From assembly GCA_026416315.1 (NCBI GenBank), contig JAOAFK010000109.1:1-6561 (forward strand): 6,561 nucleotides of DNA. The letters run 5' to 3'. Position 1 is the stretch's first letter; the number at the start of each line of letters is the position of its first letter. Origin of the DNA: Syntrophorhabdaceae bacterium (lineage in GTDB: Bacteria > Desulfobacterota > Syntrophorhabdia > Syntrophorhabdales > Syntrophorhabdaceae). The position numbers were made by a program, and so were the translations under genes. Shown one piece after another: positions 6,141 through 6,561 of this stretch. The notes beneath the pieces were generated by a model that saw nothing but the letters and a program-made list of their open reading frames with translations, did not search any database and had not been told where the DNA came from.

Positions 6141-6175
6141 CGGTTTACAAACGGTTAGAAACCGAAATAGAACCG
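6141..6175. repeat. Four-box dyad-symmetric element CGGTT-N6-CGGTT-N3-AACCG-N6-AACCG
   Basis: CGGTT occurs at 6141-6145 and 6152-6156, and its reverse complement AACCG at 6160-6164 and 6171-6175. The boxes on each side are 11 bp apart. Inner and outer pairs share one symmetry centre at 6158, while the intervening bases do not pair. Conserved boxes with free spacers at one-helical-turn spacing look like a binding site for two dimers of a regulator on one face of DNA. An RNA stem with a 6x6 internal loop is the alternative. It sits 2 bp past the stop codon of the Cys-rich frame and directly next to a TTGACA hexamer. Confidence 0.55.
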
Positions 6176-6177
6176 AG

Positions 6178-6549
6178 TCACAAAACTTTATCTTTCCAGT
6201 CTTCAAACCCGCCACATACACAGCATTCAACCTTCTTATCAACTATTCTGAACCCCCATGTATCTGCAACATCAACCTTTTTTGAAGTATCAATGAAAAT
6301 AATACCCTGTATCCTCTTTCCACAGGTATCACAGAAAAATCCAGAAACAAAAAAGGGTATAAAATCCTTTCTTTTATACTTCTTAACAAGCCTTTCTCAT
6401 TTCTCTGTTGGCATGAAATTAACTGTATTTTCATAAGAATCCTGAATATATATATAAGGTTCATTATTTTTTCTCAATGAAAGCCGTGCAAATCCAATCC
6501 AGTCTGAACTTTTAACACAGTCATCACACACTATATCATCAAGAACCAT
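6178..6549 (-). pseudogene. Small Cys-rich (three CxxC) protein frame interrupted by in-frame TGA
   Basis: From ATG 6549-6547 the frame encodes 50 residues beginning MVLDDIVCDDC and ending MPTEK, then meets TGA at 6399-6397. It continues in the same frame for 72 more residues (ERLVKKYKRKDF...) to TGA 6180-6178. Both halves look coding. The first has C8-x2-C11; the second has C73-x2-C76 (FCDTCGK) and C109-x2-C112 (CCVCGG), a four-Cys pattern typical of zinc ribbons or treble clefs. The second half has no in-frame ATG, GTG or TTG that could start a useful protein, so it needs read-through or is dead. The frame stays open to the window edge upstream (SWNF before the Met), so the true start may lie outside. 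I do not recognise the family. A nonsense mutation, a sequencing error (TGG or CGA misread) or recoding are all possible; mutation or error is likeliest. Confidence 0.5.
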
Positions 6550-6561
6550 AAAATTCCAACT

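Larger units (their letters stand above)
5887..6177 (-). other. Noncoding region upstream of the corrinoid operon
   Basis: This 291-bp stretch has no believable gene; the open frames across it are AT-rich shadows without coding character. It holds the two promoter candidates, the four-box dyad, the GC-rich hairpin, the -10-overlapping inverted repeat, a TGTATACA palindrome and A/T tracts (for example 5992-6009). I looked for the conserved boxes of a cobalamin riboswitch, which would make sense for a B12-dependent operon, and found none. Confidence 0.6.

Noticed and set aside
5887..6177. Cobalamin riboswitch upstream of the B12-dependent operon
   Set aside because: No B12-box-like or other conserved riboswitch core sequence was visible on the minus strand, and the region is too AT-rich for the expected helices.
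6397..6399. Selenocysteine at the in-frame TGA
   Set aside because: Flanking residues (TEK / ERL) are not a redox motif, and the sequence just downstream offers only a 3-bp CTT/AAG pairing, not a credible bacterial SECIS.
6036..6464. Minus-strand frames 6036-6242 and 6243-6464 as small genes
   Set aside because: They overlap the Cys-rich frame in a different phase, have no recognisable motif, and their translations lack the Cys-pair pattern that marks the other frame as the coding one.
1..6561. CRISPR array, insertion sequence, tRNA or rRNA
   Set aside because: No regularly spaced repeats, transposase motifs, terminal inverted repeats or cloverleaf-like segments were seen on either strand.

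Overview
The window is AT-rich bacterial DNA. Its content points to a strict anaerobe: a set of genes for corrinoid-dependent methyl transfer to tetrahydrofolate, including a low-potential iron-sulfur reactivase. Such sets are known from acetogenic Firmicutes and from Desulfobacterota and related syntrophs. The sequence alone does not settle the phylum.

Layout. Positions 1-180 (+) hold the C-terminal end of an unrecognised protein. Positions 181-354 are a short AT-rich gap. A 437-codon URO-D-fold (uroporphyrinogen decarboxylase superfamily) gene follows at 355-1668 (+). It runs tail to tail into a four-gene minus-strand block, and the two stop codons overlap by 4 nt. Read in transcription order, that block is: a cobalamin-binding corrinoid protein (5886-5263), a pterin-binding methyltransferase (5258-4410), a short URO-D-fold methyltransferase (4404-3529) and a [2Fe-2S]/ASKHA reductive activator of corrinoid proteins (3542-1665). 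Gaps of 4 and 5 nt and one 14-nt overlap mark it as an operon. Upstream of it (5887-6177) is a 291-bp noncoding stretch with two candidate promoters and two dyad-symmetric elements. At 6178-6549 (-) lies a small Cys-rich reading frame interrupted by an in-frame TGA.

How the parts would work together (inference from family knowledge). A URO-D-fold methyltransferase I demethylates a methylated substrate onto Co(I) of the corrinoid protein. The pterin-binding methyltransferase II moves the methyl group to tetrahydrofolate. The reactivase reduces corrinoid that has oxidised to Co(II). This is the architecture of O-demethylase and related methyltransferase systems. Two different URO-D proteins are present, and the substrate cannot be read from the sequence. 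Both carry non-canonical residues where the HxC...C zinc ligands of MtaA/MtbA would lie.

Most worth a second look: the four-box symmetric CGGTT/AACCG element abutting a perfect TTGACA hexamer, the TGA-split Cys-rich frame, the unusual metal-site residues of the two URO-D proteins, and the convergent gene arrangement.
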